The notes under the pieces were generated by a model. The model was not told where the DNA came from. It was given only the letters and a program-made list of their open reading frames with translations, and searched no databases. Positions 32,092-41,393 of a stretch of DNA of 52,409 nt are shown here, one piece after another. Positions within the stretch are counted from its first letter, which is position 1, and every line of letters starts with the position of its first letter. This DNA comes from UMGS1279 sp045630265 (lineage in GTDB: Bacteria; Bacillota; Clostridia; Oscillospirales; Acutalibacteraceae): the NCBI GenBank assembly GCA_045630265.1, contig JAZQSV010000011.1, forward strand, positions 1-52,409, read 5' to 3'. A program made the position numbers and the translations under genes.

Positions 32092-34317
32092 ATGGCAGAG
32101 CAAAAAAGCTTGCCCGCCGAAAAGGAAACTTTAAGCGGCACTGTTGAGCATATTACATTTTCAAACAGTCAAAACGGCTATACCGTAGCCGTTTTAAAGC
32201 TGCCCGACGATGAAATTACCATTGTCGGGATAATGCCATTTGTATCGGTTGGTGATTTTTTAGAGGTTACCGGAAGGTTTGACAACCACCCAACCTACGG
32301 CCCGCAATTTAAGGTTGAAAGTTTTGAAAAGGCAGTTCCAAGCGGCTCGGCCGCAATTTTACACTACCTATCCTCAGGTGCTATAAAAGGCGTAGGCCCT
32401 GCAACGGCAAGAAGCATTGTGGAACGGTTTGGCGACCGCTCTTTGGAAATACTGGAATGTGAACCAGAGCGCCTATGTGAAATACGCGGCATTTCAGAAG
32501 ATAGAGCGCAAAAAATAAACGAGGAATATCTTAAACAGTTTGGCATTAGGGACGTTATGATGTTCTTGTCCCCCTTTAAGGTTTCGCCCGAACGCGCCCT
32601 GAAGGTTTTTAGAGTGCTTGGCTCAGACGCGCCCGAAATAATACGCCGTAACCCATACGTACTATGCGGTGAGGATATTGACTTTCCCTTTGAAAAGGCA
32701 GAGGAAATTTCCTATACCTATAATATTCCTAAAAATAGTGAAGAGCGAATTGCGGCGGGACTTTGCTACGTTTTAAAGCACAACCTTCAAAACGGGCACA
32801 CCTGCCTACCTAAGGACAAGCTAATTACTACTGCGGCCCGACTTTTAGAATGCGAAATAAATGAAACTCAGGACGTTTTAGACGGTATGCTAAATTCCCT
32901 ATTGCTTCGCAAAATGGTAGATGGCAGCGATGAATATATTTTTCTTCCAAAATATTTTATAGCGGAAGAATTTATTGCAGCCCGCCTTGCAGTTCTGCTT
33001 AAATATGCACCGCCGAGCGAAATTATGGCCGACCTTGAAATAGATTTTATTGAGCAAAAAAGTAACATTAAATATGAAAAACTGCAAAAAGAAGCTATTC
33101 ATACCGCCCTTTCAAACGGCATAACCGTCTTAACGGGTGGACCGGGAACGGGAAAAACCACCACCCTTAACGCCATTATTCAAATTATGGAGTCAAAAGG
33201 TCTTAACGTTTGCCTTGCGGCCCCTACGGGCAGAGCAGCAAAGAGAATGAGCGAACTGACAGGCAAGGACGCAAAAACCCTGCACCGCCTTTTAGAGGTT
33301 GAATGGGGCGAGGGTGATAAGCAGATTTTTGCGAGGAATGAACGAAATCCCCTTACCTCCGACGTTTTGATTATTGACGAGATGTCAATGGTTGACGTTC
33401 TGCTCTTTGAAAGTCTGCTCCGTGCCGTAAAGCTTGGCTGCCGACTGATACTTGTAGGCGACTTTGACCAGCTTCCAAGCGTTGGGGCAGGCAATGTGCT
33501 GGCCGATATACTTACAAGCGGCAAAATTCCAACAGTCCGCCTTAATAAGGTGTTCAGACAGGCAATGGAAAGCTTAATTATTGCCAATGCACATAGAATT
33601 ATTGGCGGAGAAATGCCTGAAATTTCTGTAAAAACCTCCGACTTTTTTATGCTCAAAGCTACAGACGGAATTGCGGCCGCCTCACTTGTAACCGACCTTT
33701 GCGCAGAGAGGTTGCCCTCAGCTTATAATTTAAAACCGCTTACCGATATTCAAATTCTTTGTCCCTCCAGAATGATGGAGCTTGGAACAACCAATCTTAA
33801 TAACCTTTTGCAGGATAGACTTAATCCTATAAAAAAAGGTAAGCAAAAACTTGCATTTAAGGGCTTTGAATTCCGCGAGGGAGATAAGGTAATGCAGATA
33901 AAAAATAACTACGACATTACCTGGATTTCTGATGGTGGAGAAAGTGGCGTTGGCGTTTTCAACGGCGACGTCGGCATACTGCAAAGCATTGACAAGAAAA
34001 ACGGTATTTTGCTTGTCAGGTTTGACGATAAGGTGGCAACCTACTATAACGATAACGTTGGGGAGCTTGAACTTGCCTACGCTATGACTATACATAAAAG
34101 TCAGGGTAGCGAGTTTGAATGTGTTATACTTCCCCTGCTTGATTGCCCTACCAAGCTTCTTTACCGCAACCTTTTATACACCGCCGTTACAAGGGCCAAA
34201 AAGCTTTTAATTGTTGTAGGCAGTGAAAGAGTTTTGGAAACTATGGTAGAAAACAACAGAAAAAACCTGCGCTATACTTCGCTAAAACGCAGGTTGGAGG
34301 AAAATTTTGCAAGGTAA
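32092..34317 (+). CDS. recD2: RecD2-type ATP-dependent DNA helicase
   Basis: An SF1B 5'-3' helicase that acts in DNA repair without RecBC. The 741-residue protein has an N-terminal OB-like part (VGDFLEVTGRFDNHPTYGPQ), a helix-hairpin-helix region (GVGPATARSIVERFG, ICEIRGI-type) and a helicase core with Walker A VLTGGPGTGKTTTLNAI near residue 347. The core continues with Walker B VLIIDEMSMVD, LVGDFDQLPSVGAG, the SH3-like region and late motifs AMTIHKSQGSEFECVILP and LLYTAVTRAKK. The length and the extra N-terminal region mark RecD2 rather than RecD. comF overlaps its end. Confidence 0.94.
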   Translation: MAEQKSLPAEKETLSGTVEHITFSNSQNGYTVAVLKLPDDEITIVGIMPFVSVGDFLEVTGRFDNHPTYGPQFKVESFEKAVPSGSAAILHYLSSGAIKGVGPATARSIVERFGDRSLEILECEPERLCEIRGISEDRAQKINEEYLKQFGIRDVMMFLSPFKVSPERALKVFRVLGSDAPEIIRRNPYVLCGEDIDFPFEKAEEISYTYNIPKNSEERIAAGLCYVLKHNLQNGHTCLPKDKLITTAARLLECEINETQDVLDGMLNSLLLRKMVDGSDEYIFLPKYFIAEEFIAARLAVLLKYAPPSEIMADLEIDFIEQKSNIKYEKLQKEAIHTALSNGITVLTGGPGTGKTTTLNAIIQIMESKGLNVCLAAPTGRAAKRMSELTGKDAKTLHRLLEVEWGEGDKQIFARNERNPLTSDVLIIDEMSMVDVLLFESLLRAVKLGCRLILVGDFDQLPSVGAGNVLADILTSGKIPTVRLNKVFRQAMESLIIANAHRIIGGEMPEISVKTSDFFMLKATDGIAAASLVTDLCAERLPSAYNLKPLTDIQILCPSRMMELGTTNLNNLLQDRLNPIKKGKQKLAFKGFEFREGDKVMQIKNNYDITWISDGGESGVGVFNGDVGILQSIDKKNGILLVRFDDKVATYYNDNVGELELAYAMTIHKSQGSEFECVILPLLDCPTKLLYRNLLYTAVTRAKKLLIVVGSERVLETMVENNRKNLRYTSLKRRLEENFAR

Positions 34318-35026
34318 TTTTTTTGAAAAACTAAAAGCCGTAATCTTCCCTAACAGATGTATTGTTTGTGAAAAACTAACCGAGAATAAGTATTTTTGCA
34401 AACACTGCGAGGGCACCCTTAAACCATTTTCGGTTAAGCTTTGTCCAAGATGCGGTTCGCCCTTAAAAAACTGCAGCTGCGGAAGATACTTTTATTATTT
34501 TGATAAAATAAGGGCCGCTTTTGCTAACGAAGGCGCAGCAAAGAATAGCTTTTACTACTATAAATTCGGCGGTTATCTTAATGCGGCCAATTACTTTGCC
34601 GAACAAATGGTAAAGGTGGCAAAGGAAGATTTTAAGGGCATTCATTTTGATGCAGTAACCTTTGTGCCAATGCACATTTCCAAACGGTTGGACAGAGGTT
34701 ATAACCAGTCCGAAAAGCTTGCAAGAAAAGTTGCAAGAAGGTTAAAACTTCCTTGCAGCCCACTTCTAAAGGAGCGAAAACGCTCTAAGGCACAACACAC
34801 GAAAACAAGTATCGTAGATAGGTTTGTGGGGGTCAAAGGCAGATATTCTATACTTAAATCTGCTAGGATTAGGGGCAAAACCGTTTTGCTGGTTGACGAT
34901 ATTATGACGACCGGCGCCACCCTTAGCGAATGTGCACGCCTTTTAAAGTTGGAGGGTGCAGAAAGGGTATTTGCTTTGTGCGCTCTTAAAACAATATACA
35001 AAGAAAAATCTGAAAGCCCTACTTGA
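34307..35026 (+). CDS. ComF-family phosphoribosyltransferase-like protein
   Basis: The 239-residue protein has two N-terminal zinc-finger-like pairs (CIVCEKLTENKYFCKHC and CPRCGSPLKNCSCG) and a phosphoribosyltransferase fold with the PRPP loop VLLVDDIMTTGATLSECARL near residue 200. ComFC-type proteins assist natural transformation in several bacteria. It starts with TTG inside the last codons of recD2 (11-base overlap), with GGAGG six bases upstream, so translation is coupled. Pairing with a DNA helicase fits a role in DNA uptake or repair, but no comFA is seen. Confidence 0.88.
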   Translation: MQGNFFEKLKAVIFPNRCIVCEKLTENKYFCKHCEGTLKPFSVKLCPRCGSPLKNCSCGRYFYYFDKIRAAFANEGAAKNSFYYYKFGGYLNAANYFAEQMVKVAKEDFKGIHFDAVTFVPMHISKRLDRGYNQSEKLARKVARRLKLPCSPLLKERKRSKAQHTKTSIVDRFVGVKGRYSILKSARIRGKTVLLVDDIMTTGATLSECARLLKLEGAERVFALCALKTIYKEKSESPT

Positions 35027-35051
35027 AAAACAACTCCCGATAGGTTAAAAT
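35023..35051 (+). promoter_or_regulatory. Sigma-A promoter of the MreB-like gene
   Basis: TTGAAA (35023-35028, overlapping the comF stop), a 17-base spacer and TAAAAT (35046-35051), about 46 bases before the ATG. A small hairpin GACAC/GTGTC lies between promoter and start. Confidence 0.5.
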
Positions 35052-35097
35052 GGATATATGAATTTTGACACCTTTGAGTGTCGGAAAGGAAGACTGT

Positions 35098-36123
35098 ATG
35101 ACAACTGATATTGCTATTGATATAGGAACCTATAAAACGGTTTTGTCCTCAGGAGATAAGATTGTTTTGGAGCTACCAAGCATTGTTACGGTGGATACCG
35201 ACACAAGGGAGCCACTTTATTTCGGCAAAAAGGCGTTTGATACCATTGGACGCACACCCGACAGTCTTACCTGTGTTTTTCCCATAAGCCGTAGCGTTAT
35301 TGCGGATTATGATATTGCAGAATATATGCTAAGGGAATATATGACCTCTGCTTTCGGCAATAGAATTATAAAGCCCAAGGTTATGGTTGTTATGCCCAGC
35401 GGCGTTACCGCCATGCAACATCACTCAGTATCCGACGTTGTTGAAGCGTCGGGCGGACGAAACGCCACCACCATTGAGGCCCCCATTGCCGTTGCAATTG
35501 GTCTTGGTCTTGATTTTACACTTCCAAGAGGCAGCATGATTATAGATTTTGGTGCAGGCACCACCGACGTTGCCAGTCTTTCAATGGGCGGCATTGCTGC
35601 TTGTGATTCTATTCCCGTAGCTTCCAGAGATATGGACGAAAGTATTATTAAATACGTAAGAAGAAACTATAATATTCTTATCGGCCTTACTACCGCAGAA
35701 AAAATCAAAAAAACTATTGGCTCGGCCATTGAGCGCGATTTGGAAGTTTCTGTTACTATGCGCGGAAGACACCTTCAAACCGGTCTTCCAACCTCCTTTG
35801 AAATTACTTCAAGTGAGGTTTATAACGCAATTTCCCACAACTGCTACTCCATTATCAGCGGCATACGAAAGGTTATGGAAAAAACTCCGCCCGATTTGGT
35901 GGCCGACATTATGACCGATGGTATTTATTTAACCGGCGGCGGCTCACTGCTAAGCGGTTTTAAAGAGCTTTTGGAAAAATGTATAGGTACCAAGGTGCAC
36001 GTGGCAGATGACCCTCTTCACACCGCAGTAAACGGTGCGGCGCTGGCTCTTAAAAATCCTAGATTTTTGGATAACATTGATTATCAGTATAGGGCGATAA
36101 GGGAGTTGGAGGTAAATGGATGA
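35098..36123 (+). CDS. mreB: MreB/Mbl-like actin-family protein
   Basis: A bacterial actin that guides cell-wall synthesis along the cell body. The 341-residue protein has phosphate-1 (IAIDIGTYKTV, residues 5-15), the connecting segment, phosphate-2 (MIIDFGAGTTDVASLSMGG near 155) and the adenosine motif (IYLTGGGSLLSGFKELL near 285). It departs from typical MreB in places: GTYKT replaces the usual GTANT. No mreC or mreD follows, so an Mbl/MreBH-like or sporulation-linked paralogue is as likely as the main MreB. GGAAAGGAAG before 35098 decides the start over an upstream frame. It is coupled by ATGA to the DUF6472 gene. Confidence 0.85.
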   Translation: MTTDIAIDIGTYKTVLSSGDKIVLELPSIVTVDTDTREPLYFGKKAFDTIGRTPDSLTCVFPISRSVIADYDIAEYMLREYMTSAFGNRIIKPKVMVVMPSGVTAMQHHSVSDVVEASGGRNATTIEAPIAVAIGLGLDFTLPRGSMIIDFGAGTTDVASLSMGGIAACDSIPVASRDMDESIIKYVRRNYNILIGLTTAEKIKKTIGSAIERDLEVSVTMRGRHLQTGLPTSFEITSSEVYNAISHNCYSIISGIRKVMEKTPPDLVADIMTDGIYLTGGGSLLSGFKELLEKCIGTKVHVADDPLHTAVNGAALALKNPRFLDNIDYQYRAIRELEVNG

Positions 36124-36311
36124 GTTCTAAGAAAAAAACCACCAACTGTGAACAATGCGCCTACTATATTTACGATGACGAATATGACTGCTACGTTTGT
36201 TCCATAAATTTAGACGAGGACGAAATGCTAAGGTTTATGTCGGCAAGCGACTATAACTGTCCATACTTTAAATTTTACGACGGATACAAAATGGTACAAA
36301 AACAAAATTAA
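36120..36311 (+). CDS. DUF6472-type small cysteine-rich protein
   Basis: This 63-residue acidic protein has four cysteines in a pattern CEQCAYYIYDDEYDCYVC plus a later NCPYFKF motif, suggesting a bound metal ion. It matches my memory of DUF6472, a small family of Clostridia with no known function. Its start overlaps the stop of the mreB-like gene (ATGA), so the two proteins are made together. Confidence 0.75.
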   Translation: MSSKKKTTNCEQCAYYIYDDEYDCYVCSINLDEDEMLRFMSASDYNCPYFKFYDGYKMVQKQN

Positions 36312-36320
36312 ATAAAAACT

Positions 36321-36360
36321 TTAAAGACCTGTACTGAGAACACTCAGTACAGGTCTTTAA
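36321..36360. terminator. Terminator between DUF6472 and DUF4340 genes
   Basis: A perfect 18-base stem (TTAAAGACCTGTACTGAG and its complement, loop AACA). The minus direction has a T-rich tail (AGTTTTTATTT), so it mainly ends the ABC cluster. The plus-direction tail is poor in T. Confidence 0.8.
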
Positions 36361-36386
36361 GTTGGTTTTCAAATTTAAAACATTAT

Positions 36387-38009
36387 TTACTGCGGGTCTG
36401 GAATATCCTTGCCGTTTATAATGTACTCAATATAATCGGTAAGATTATCATATATTCTGGATGTAACAATACCCATATCAACACCGTCCACTGCAACCAA
36501 ATACCTTCTATCCGACTGCTTGGTAAGTGTTAGGGTTTTAGTGCCCTTACTCTTATCCGCAAAGGTAAATACCGCCTTGTAGGAGGGCTCACCCTTAACA
36601 TAAGTGGTCTCGGCTTTGGGGGCAAGACTCACAATGTGCTGATAGTAAGCGGTAAATAAATCCTCATCTACCTTTTGACCGTTTATAAACACTGTAAATT
36701 CGTTTGAATCGGCATTCTCATTGTATTCGGTATCAAATACATAGTCGCCCTTTTCGGTGTTTATAACTATCTTGGAATATGCGTTGTAATACTCAAGAAA
36801 AACGTACTCATTATAAAATACCGTTTCACTAAATCCGAGCATATCCAAAGCATCGCCTGACATAGCGTAAATAGCATCCTTGCCACTAAGCTGTACTGCA
36901 TAGTAATTATTATCCTTGTCATAAAGGGTAGCTTTCAGCTCTAGGGTAGATGTGCCATACTTTATTTTAACGGTGTAATCGGGGTTTTGTAAGCCATACT
37001 TTTGAATATCCTCGGCGGTAGGTCCAAGCTTATAAACATCAACCGCTACTAGTCCGTTTTTAAGAATGCCAAAAACCTTTTCACAGGTTTCGGTATTTGC
37101 AAACCTTTTCGTATTTTGGGTTTTGATAATATACTTTGCCGCATCACTTTCTGCGGCGGGAGTAATTTTAATTACCTCACCACCGTATTTTGCTCCTGAA
37201 AGCTCAATATAGTCAAAGCTTTCTATTGCGCCCTCGCTGTCAAAATACTTTTTGTCTGCCTTTACGGTTTCGTCGGTAAGCTTTACAGGGTCAAGCATAA
37301 TATTATCGGCCAAATCCTCGGGCGTAAAATTAATATACCCCGCCGTACCCATAGTAATAAGGTAAACCCTTTCTCCACCTTCGGTCTTTACGTAATAACC
37401 GGTTTTGTCGGGAGTTGCGCTACCTAAAATTGCGGTAAAGTCCTCTTTTCTGTCCTTAGTTATTACCTTTACGGTTGCAAACGGATTATCAAAGCCGTAG
37501 TCCAAGGTTTTATCCTTCATCTCGCGAACAGCGTGAATGTAAAGACAGCTATCCACCACCGTTCCGACCATCGTGTCAGAAATGAGTGGATGGGGATTAT
37601 CCTTAAGGTACCATTTTAGTGCTTCTTTACCGTCTTCGGTTACTGTTTTGGGCAAAATCGTAAAATCACCGTTTTGGTTTTTAACTTCAATGCGTGCCAC
37701 CTTGCTATGAGCAACTGAAGCAACTATTAAAACCTCTTCGTTGCTATCAGTATTTTCATCATTACCTACAAACTTACTAACACAATAAATTGAAGTAATA
37801 ATTAGTGCCACCGCAAGCAGTAACGCGGTTATAGTTATAATTGCCTTTTTCTTTGGGGAAATAGCTTTCTTTTTTTCTTTTGTAACGGCTTTGGTGAAAA
37901 TTGTGCTACCAAACTCGCTGGAATTTTCTACTTCCTCTAAGGTTTCGGCGCTTAGGCTTTCGGTTTGGTCCTTGTCCTTTGGGACTATCGATTTTTTCTC
38001 GTTATCCAA
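36387..38009 (-). CDS. DUF4340 domain protein of a Gld-type ABC cluster
   Basis: This 540-residue protein has a cytoplasmic N-terminal tail of about 50 residues, one membrane helix (about 53-72, IITITALLLAVALIITSIYC) and a large extracytoplasmic part with tandem beta-rich DUF4340 units. The first follows VAHSKVARIEVKNQNGDFTI, with GFDNPFATVKV later, and the second contains YGLQNPDYTVKIKYG. DUF4340 proteins habitually follow gldG-like genes; their role is unknown. It starts with TTG after GGAGGAG and overlaps the end of the GldG-like gene by 25 bases, so it is the last gene of the operon. Confidence 0.85.
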   Translation of the reverse strand: MDNEKKSIVPKDKDQTESLSAETLEEVENSSEFGSTIFTKAVTKEKKKAISPKKKAIITITALLLAVALIITSIYCVSKFVGNDENTDSNEEVLIVASVAHSKVARIEVKNQNGDFTILPKTVTEDGKEALKWYLKDNPHPLISDTMVGTVVDSCLYIHAVREMKDKTLDYGFDNPFATVKVITKDRKEDFTAILGSATPDKTGYYVKTEGGERVYLITMGTAGYINFTPEDLADNIMLDPVKLTDETVKADKKYFDSEGAIESFDYIELSGAKYGGEVIKITPAAESDAAKYIIKTQNTKRFANTETCEKVFGILKNGLVAVDVYKLGPTAEDIQKYGLQNPDYTVKIKYGTSTLELKATLYDKDNNYYAVQLSGKDAIYAMSGDALDMLGFSETVFYNEYVFLEYYNAYSKIVINTEKGDYVFDTEYNENADSNEFTVFINGQKVDEDLFTAYYQHIVSLAPKAETTYVKGEPSYKAVFTFADKSKGTKTLTLTKQSDRRYLVAVDGVDMGIVTSRIYDNLTDYIEYIINGKDIPDPQ

Positions 38010-39640
38010 ACTAAAACTCCTCCAATCAGTACAAGAACAGGAAGCAAATAAAGGGTTATTACGCGAACTGCCGCAATTTGCGAATCGGTAACGCTCATAT
38101 AGGTAAGACGTGTAATTTTGGGGTCGAAATAAATTTCGTCGGAACGTCCTGCAGTGTTGTTTGCCATTGCAAGAGCAAACTCCATATTACCTGCGCCGCT
38201 TATCGTTGTCCATTTTGCGGAAATAAAGTCCTCGCTTCCGAAGTATACTACGTAGCTTGAAAGGTCGTTTGCGTTGCTGTCAAGCTCGGTATCCTCAGAA
38301 ACCATTATAACGGGAACGGCATAAAGGTCATCTTCAGATTCTACCTTATAATCACTGGTAGCATCCTTGGGAGCTACTGTACCGTACTCTGTTGTTGTCA
38401 TTAAAACGTGGGTAGCGCGATTACCCTTTTCCTCAAAAACAGGTTTAAGCGCAATATTGTTAGCACTTGCATAACCATTTGAAGAATTATTAATTGCTTT
38501 AGTAAAATCATCCTCAGCATTGATTAGATAAATACTTTCATCTATACGGTAGTTGTCGTTTGTTTCAAAGGCAATACCGTCCTCTACGCCAATGCCCCAC
38601 TCCTCGCAGAAATCGTTAATATTGGGGGTGCTTGGAGAAGAAGTACTACCGAATATAATAAAGCTTTTACCTTTTTTTCCGTCGTTTTCAAGAAAAGTGT
38701 CCATAACCCTTAAATCGTCTGCTGTAAGGTCCTTGGTAGGGGCTACCAAAAGCACCATATCAATATCCTCCAAATTTGCAGAAGAAAGCATACCGTTAAT
38801 TTCTACAACCTCGTAGTTGTATGCGGTTAGGCTTTCAATATATTCATCTGCCGCGCCACTCTTAGAATAGCCTGCAAGGTATGCAATTTTTCTGTTTTCG
38901 CTTGCAGCTACAGCATAAATAGCACTGGAAAGCGCGGTTTCTAAATTGGAAGATGTAATTGAATAAGACTGATAGCCATACATATAAGAGCTACCGCCGG
39001 TATTGTCCTGAAGATTGTAAATATCCTCAAAAAGCAAAATATCAGTAAATGTTACGTCCTTGCCGTTAATTTTACGGGTACATTTTACTATAATATCACC
39101 GTAGGAAATATCAATATCGCTCTCACTGTCAAGTTTAGAAAAGCTGGGAGACTGTGTATCAACGTACTCTACTGTAATATTGTTGTTGTACTTTGTACAA
39201 TTTTCAATAAGTGTAATTGTCTGGTTGAAATAGTTATAAGGAGTAGAATTTTCCTGAACGTAATAATTGTTATATGCATAATTTGTCATTTCTGAGCCGG
39301 TATAACCTTCTCTTGTAGCGCAAACGGTAATTTCAACCTTTTCCTTAATACTCTTTATAAACTTTATATTATTGTCGCTAAGGGTATTTGCCTCATAATC
39401 TGTAGCGTCAATAGTGGTGGGAAGCTTTTGTGCAATGACGGTTGCAAGCAGGTTTACAAGCACCAAAGCTACTATAAAAATAATAGTAGTAGCCAAAACG
39501 TAGGTTCTGCGCTTTGCAGCATTTTTATTTTTGAACTTAAAAATTTTGCCAAACTTAGAAGCTTTTTTTGTTTTTTCTTTGTTTTCTACTACTGTTTGAG
39601 CAGACTCTGCGCCCTTTAGGAGTTTTTTCTTATCACTCAT
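37985..39640 (-). CDS. GldG-like ABC transport accessory protein
   Basis: This 551-residue protein is anchored by an N-terminal helix (about residues 45-68) and a C-terminal helix (about 525-545, ending in a WITRKNR tail), with a long extracytoplasmic domain between. Segments such as YFNQTITLIENCTKYNNNIT, YVDTQSPSF and RKIAYLAGYSKSG correspond to the GldG/ABC_transp_aux fold. In Bacteroidetes GldG works with GldA and GldF in gliding; Clostridia homologues are of unknown role and not linked to gliding. The start is the ATG at 39640, after GGAGGAAGAG; the longer frame opens at a TTG. Confidence 0.88.
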   Translation of the reverse strand: MSDKKKLLKGAESAQTVVENKEKTKKASKFGKIFKFKNKNAAKRRTYVLATTIIFIVALVLVNLLATVIAQKLPTTIDATDYEANTLSDNNIKFIKSIKEKVEITVCATREGYTGSEMTNYAYNNYYVQENSTPYNYFNQTITLIENCTKYNNNITVEYVDTQSPSFSKLDSESDIDISYGDIIVKCTRKINGKDVTFTDILLFEDIYNLQDNTGGSSYMYGYQSYSITSSNLETALSSAIYAVAASENRKIAYLAGYSKSGAADEYIESLTAYNYEVVEINGMLSSANLEDIDMVLLVAPTKDLTADDLRVMDTFLENDGKKGKSFIIFGSTSSPSTPNINDFCEEWGIGVEDGIAFETNDNYRIDESIYLINAEDDFTKAINNSSNGYASANNIALKPVFEEKGNRATHVLMTTTEYGTVAPKDATSDYKVESEDDLYAVPVIMVSEDTELDSNANDLSSYVVYFGSEDFISAKWTTISGAGNMEFALAMANNTAGRSDEIYFDPKITRLTYMSVTDSQIAAVRVITLYLLPVLVLIGGVLVWITRKNR

Positions 39641-39654
39641 TTTCTCTTCCTCCT

Positions 39655-40362
39655 TTACGCCCAACGCTTACGGTCCATAGCAAGAGTGGTAAAGTACAAA
39701 AACAGTACCGTAATGCTAAGGAAGAAGATAATGTTGGAGAAATCTATTTTACCGCTTGTAAATGCGTAAAACCTATTGATGAATGAAAAATATGTGCAGA
39801 TACTGCTAAATATCTTAGAATCTATAGTAGAAGAGAAATAATCCATCTGCATAATAAAGAAAGAAACCACAAGTCCGAAAACACCTGCAATAATTTGGCT
39901 TTCGGTCATAGACGAAATGAAAAGACCAATAGCAAGTATTGCAGCGCCCAGAAAGAACATTCCTACAAGATTGCTAAGGTACATGACCCAGCTTACCGTT
40001 GCGCTTTTATTGGTAGCAATAACAATCTGATAGAAAAAGCTTGCAGTAAAGGGTAACATAAAAAGACTAAGTGCGGCAAAAAACTTGCCCAAAACTATTT
40101 TCCAAAGCTTTACGGGAGCGGTAAGAAGTACCTGGTCAATTTTTTGCTTTTTGTCTTCACTTAGTAACCTCATTGTAATAATGGGAGAAACAAGTAACGC
40201 AATACTTGAAATACTCATAAACATAAATGATATATCGGCATAACCTGCGCTAAACATATATGTAAAATAAAGACCCATTAAAAGTAGCATAACCGCCGAA
40301 ACAATATATCCGATAGGAGATGTGAAATAGGCCTTCATTTCCCTTTTATAAACTGCACCCAT
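39655..40362 (-). CDS. ABC-2 type permease, GldF-like
   Basis: This 235-residue membrane protein has six hydrophobic segments and begins MGAVYKREMKAYFTSPIGYI, a start typical of GldF/ABC-2 permeases. The conserved RLLSEDKKQKIDQVLLTAPV cytoplasmic loop lies near residue 65. The start overlaps the ATPase gene by one base (TAATG), showing tight coupling. With the ATPase upstream and GldG-like and DUF4340 proteins downstream it forms one complex; its substrate is unknown. Confidence 0.9.
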   Translation of the reverse strand: MGAVYKREMKAYFTSPIGYIVSAVMLLLMGLYFTYMFSAGYADISFMFMSISSIALLVSPIITMRLLSEDKKQKIDQVLLTAPVKLWKIVLGKFFAALSLFMLPFTASFFYQIVIATNKSATVSWVMYLSNLVGMFFLGAAILAIGLFISSMTESQIIAGVFGLVVSFFIMQMDYFSSTIDSKIFSSICTYFSFINRFYAFTSGKIDFSNIIFFLSITVLFLYFTTLAMDRKRWA

Positions 40363-41393
40363 TATTTTTCCTCCTCCCCGTAAACTGTATCTAACACTGC
40401 CTTTTTATCTGCAGCGCTTAATTTTTTCTTTGTATCCTTTGCATTTTCTTCCTCACCCGAATACTGAACGTCTGTAAGGCGTAGGAAGATCTGCTCTAAG
40501 GATAGCTCTCTGGAGCTAAGCTCCAAAATGGTCCATTTTCTATCGCTAAGGCGTGAGAAAACCTCTCTGCGAATATCTATTCCCTCTTCGGTCTCAAGCT
40601 CGAAATCAAAGGCTGAATCCTCAACGCTTCCAAGCGGGGTAACTCTTGTAACGCCCTTAATAGAAACCAGAAGCTTTTTAACCTCTGCCTCGGGACCCTG
40701 TACACGAAGATGAAGAGAATGGTTATCCGAAAGCTTATATGAAAGGTTGGCCGCAGTATCGTCGGCAACAATTTTACCATTATTTATAATAAGTATCCTC
40801 TTACAAACTGCCTGAATCTCGGACAAAATATGTGAACTTAAAATAATAGTATGGTGCTTACCAAGACCTGCAATAAGCTTTCTTATCTCAATAATCTGCT
40901 TAGGGTCAAGACCAACGGTAGGCTCGTCCAAAATAAGTACCTCAGGGTTACCTACAAGCGCCTGAGCAATGCCAACACGCTGACGGTAACCTTTAGAAAG
41001 GTTTTTAATAAGTCGATTTACAACGTGGTCAATATGTACCAGCTTGCATATTTCATTTATATGTGGCTTTCTGGGGAACTTAACCTGCTTTAAGTCATAA
41101 ATAAAGTTAAGATACTCCTTAACCGTCATCTCCTGATAAAGGGGTGGCTGCTCAGGTAGGTAACCAATGTGGCGTTTTGCCTGTTCCGGGTGTTCCAAAA
41201 CATTGGCGCCACCAACCGCAACGCTACCCTCTGTAAGGGACAGATATCCTGTTAAAATATTCATTATTGTAGATTTGCCGGCACCGTTGGGTCCCAAAAA
41301 ACCAACAATCTCTCCCTCACTAATATTAAAGCTTACATCCTTTACAGCTAAATTATTGCCGTAACGCTTGGTTAGATTTTTTACCTCAATCAT
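40362..41393 (-). CDS. ABC transporter ATPase, GldA-like
   Basis: This 343-residue ATPase has Walker A GFLGPNGAGKSTIMNIL near residue 33, a Q-loop (GYLPEQPPLYQEM), signature LSKGYRQRVGIAQAL near 133, Walker B VLILDEPTVGLDP and the switch LSSHILSE. A C-terminal regulatory extension (about 220-343) ends in charged residues. The ATG at 41393 follows GGAGGTCAGTTTA; the longer frame starts with a TTG that lies on that site. It is the first gene of the four-gene cluster. Confidence 0.92.
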   Translation of the reverse strand: MIEVKNLTKRYGNNLAVKDVSFNISEGEIVGFLGPNGAGKSTIMNILTGYLSLTEGSVAVGGANVLEHPEQAKRHIGYLPEQPPLYQEMTVKEYLNFIYDLKQVKFPRKPHINEICKLVHIDHVVNRLIKNLSKGYRQRVGIAQALVGNPEVLILDEPTVGLDPKQIIEIRKLIAGLGKHHTIILSSHILSEIQAVCKRILIINNGKIVADDTAANLSYKLSDNHSLHLRVQGPEAEVKKLLVSIKGVTRVTPLGSVEDSAFDFELETEEGIDIRREVFSRLSDRKWTILELSSRELSLEQIFLRLTDVQYSGEEENAKDTKKKLSAADKKAVLDTVYGEEEK

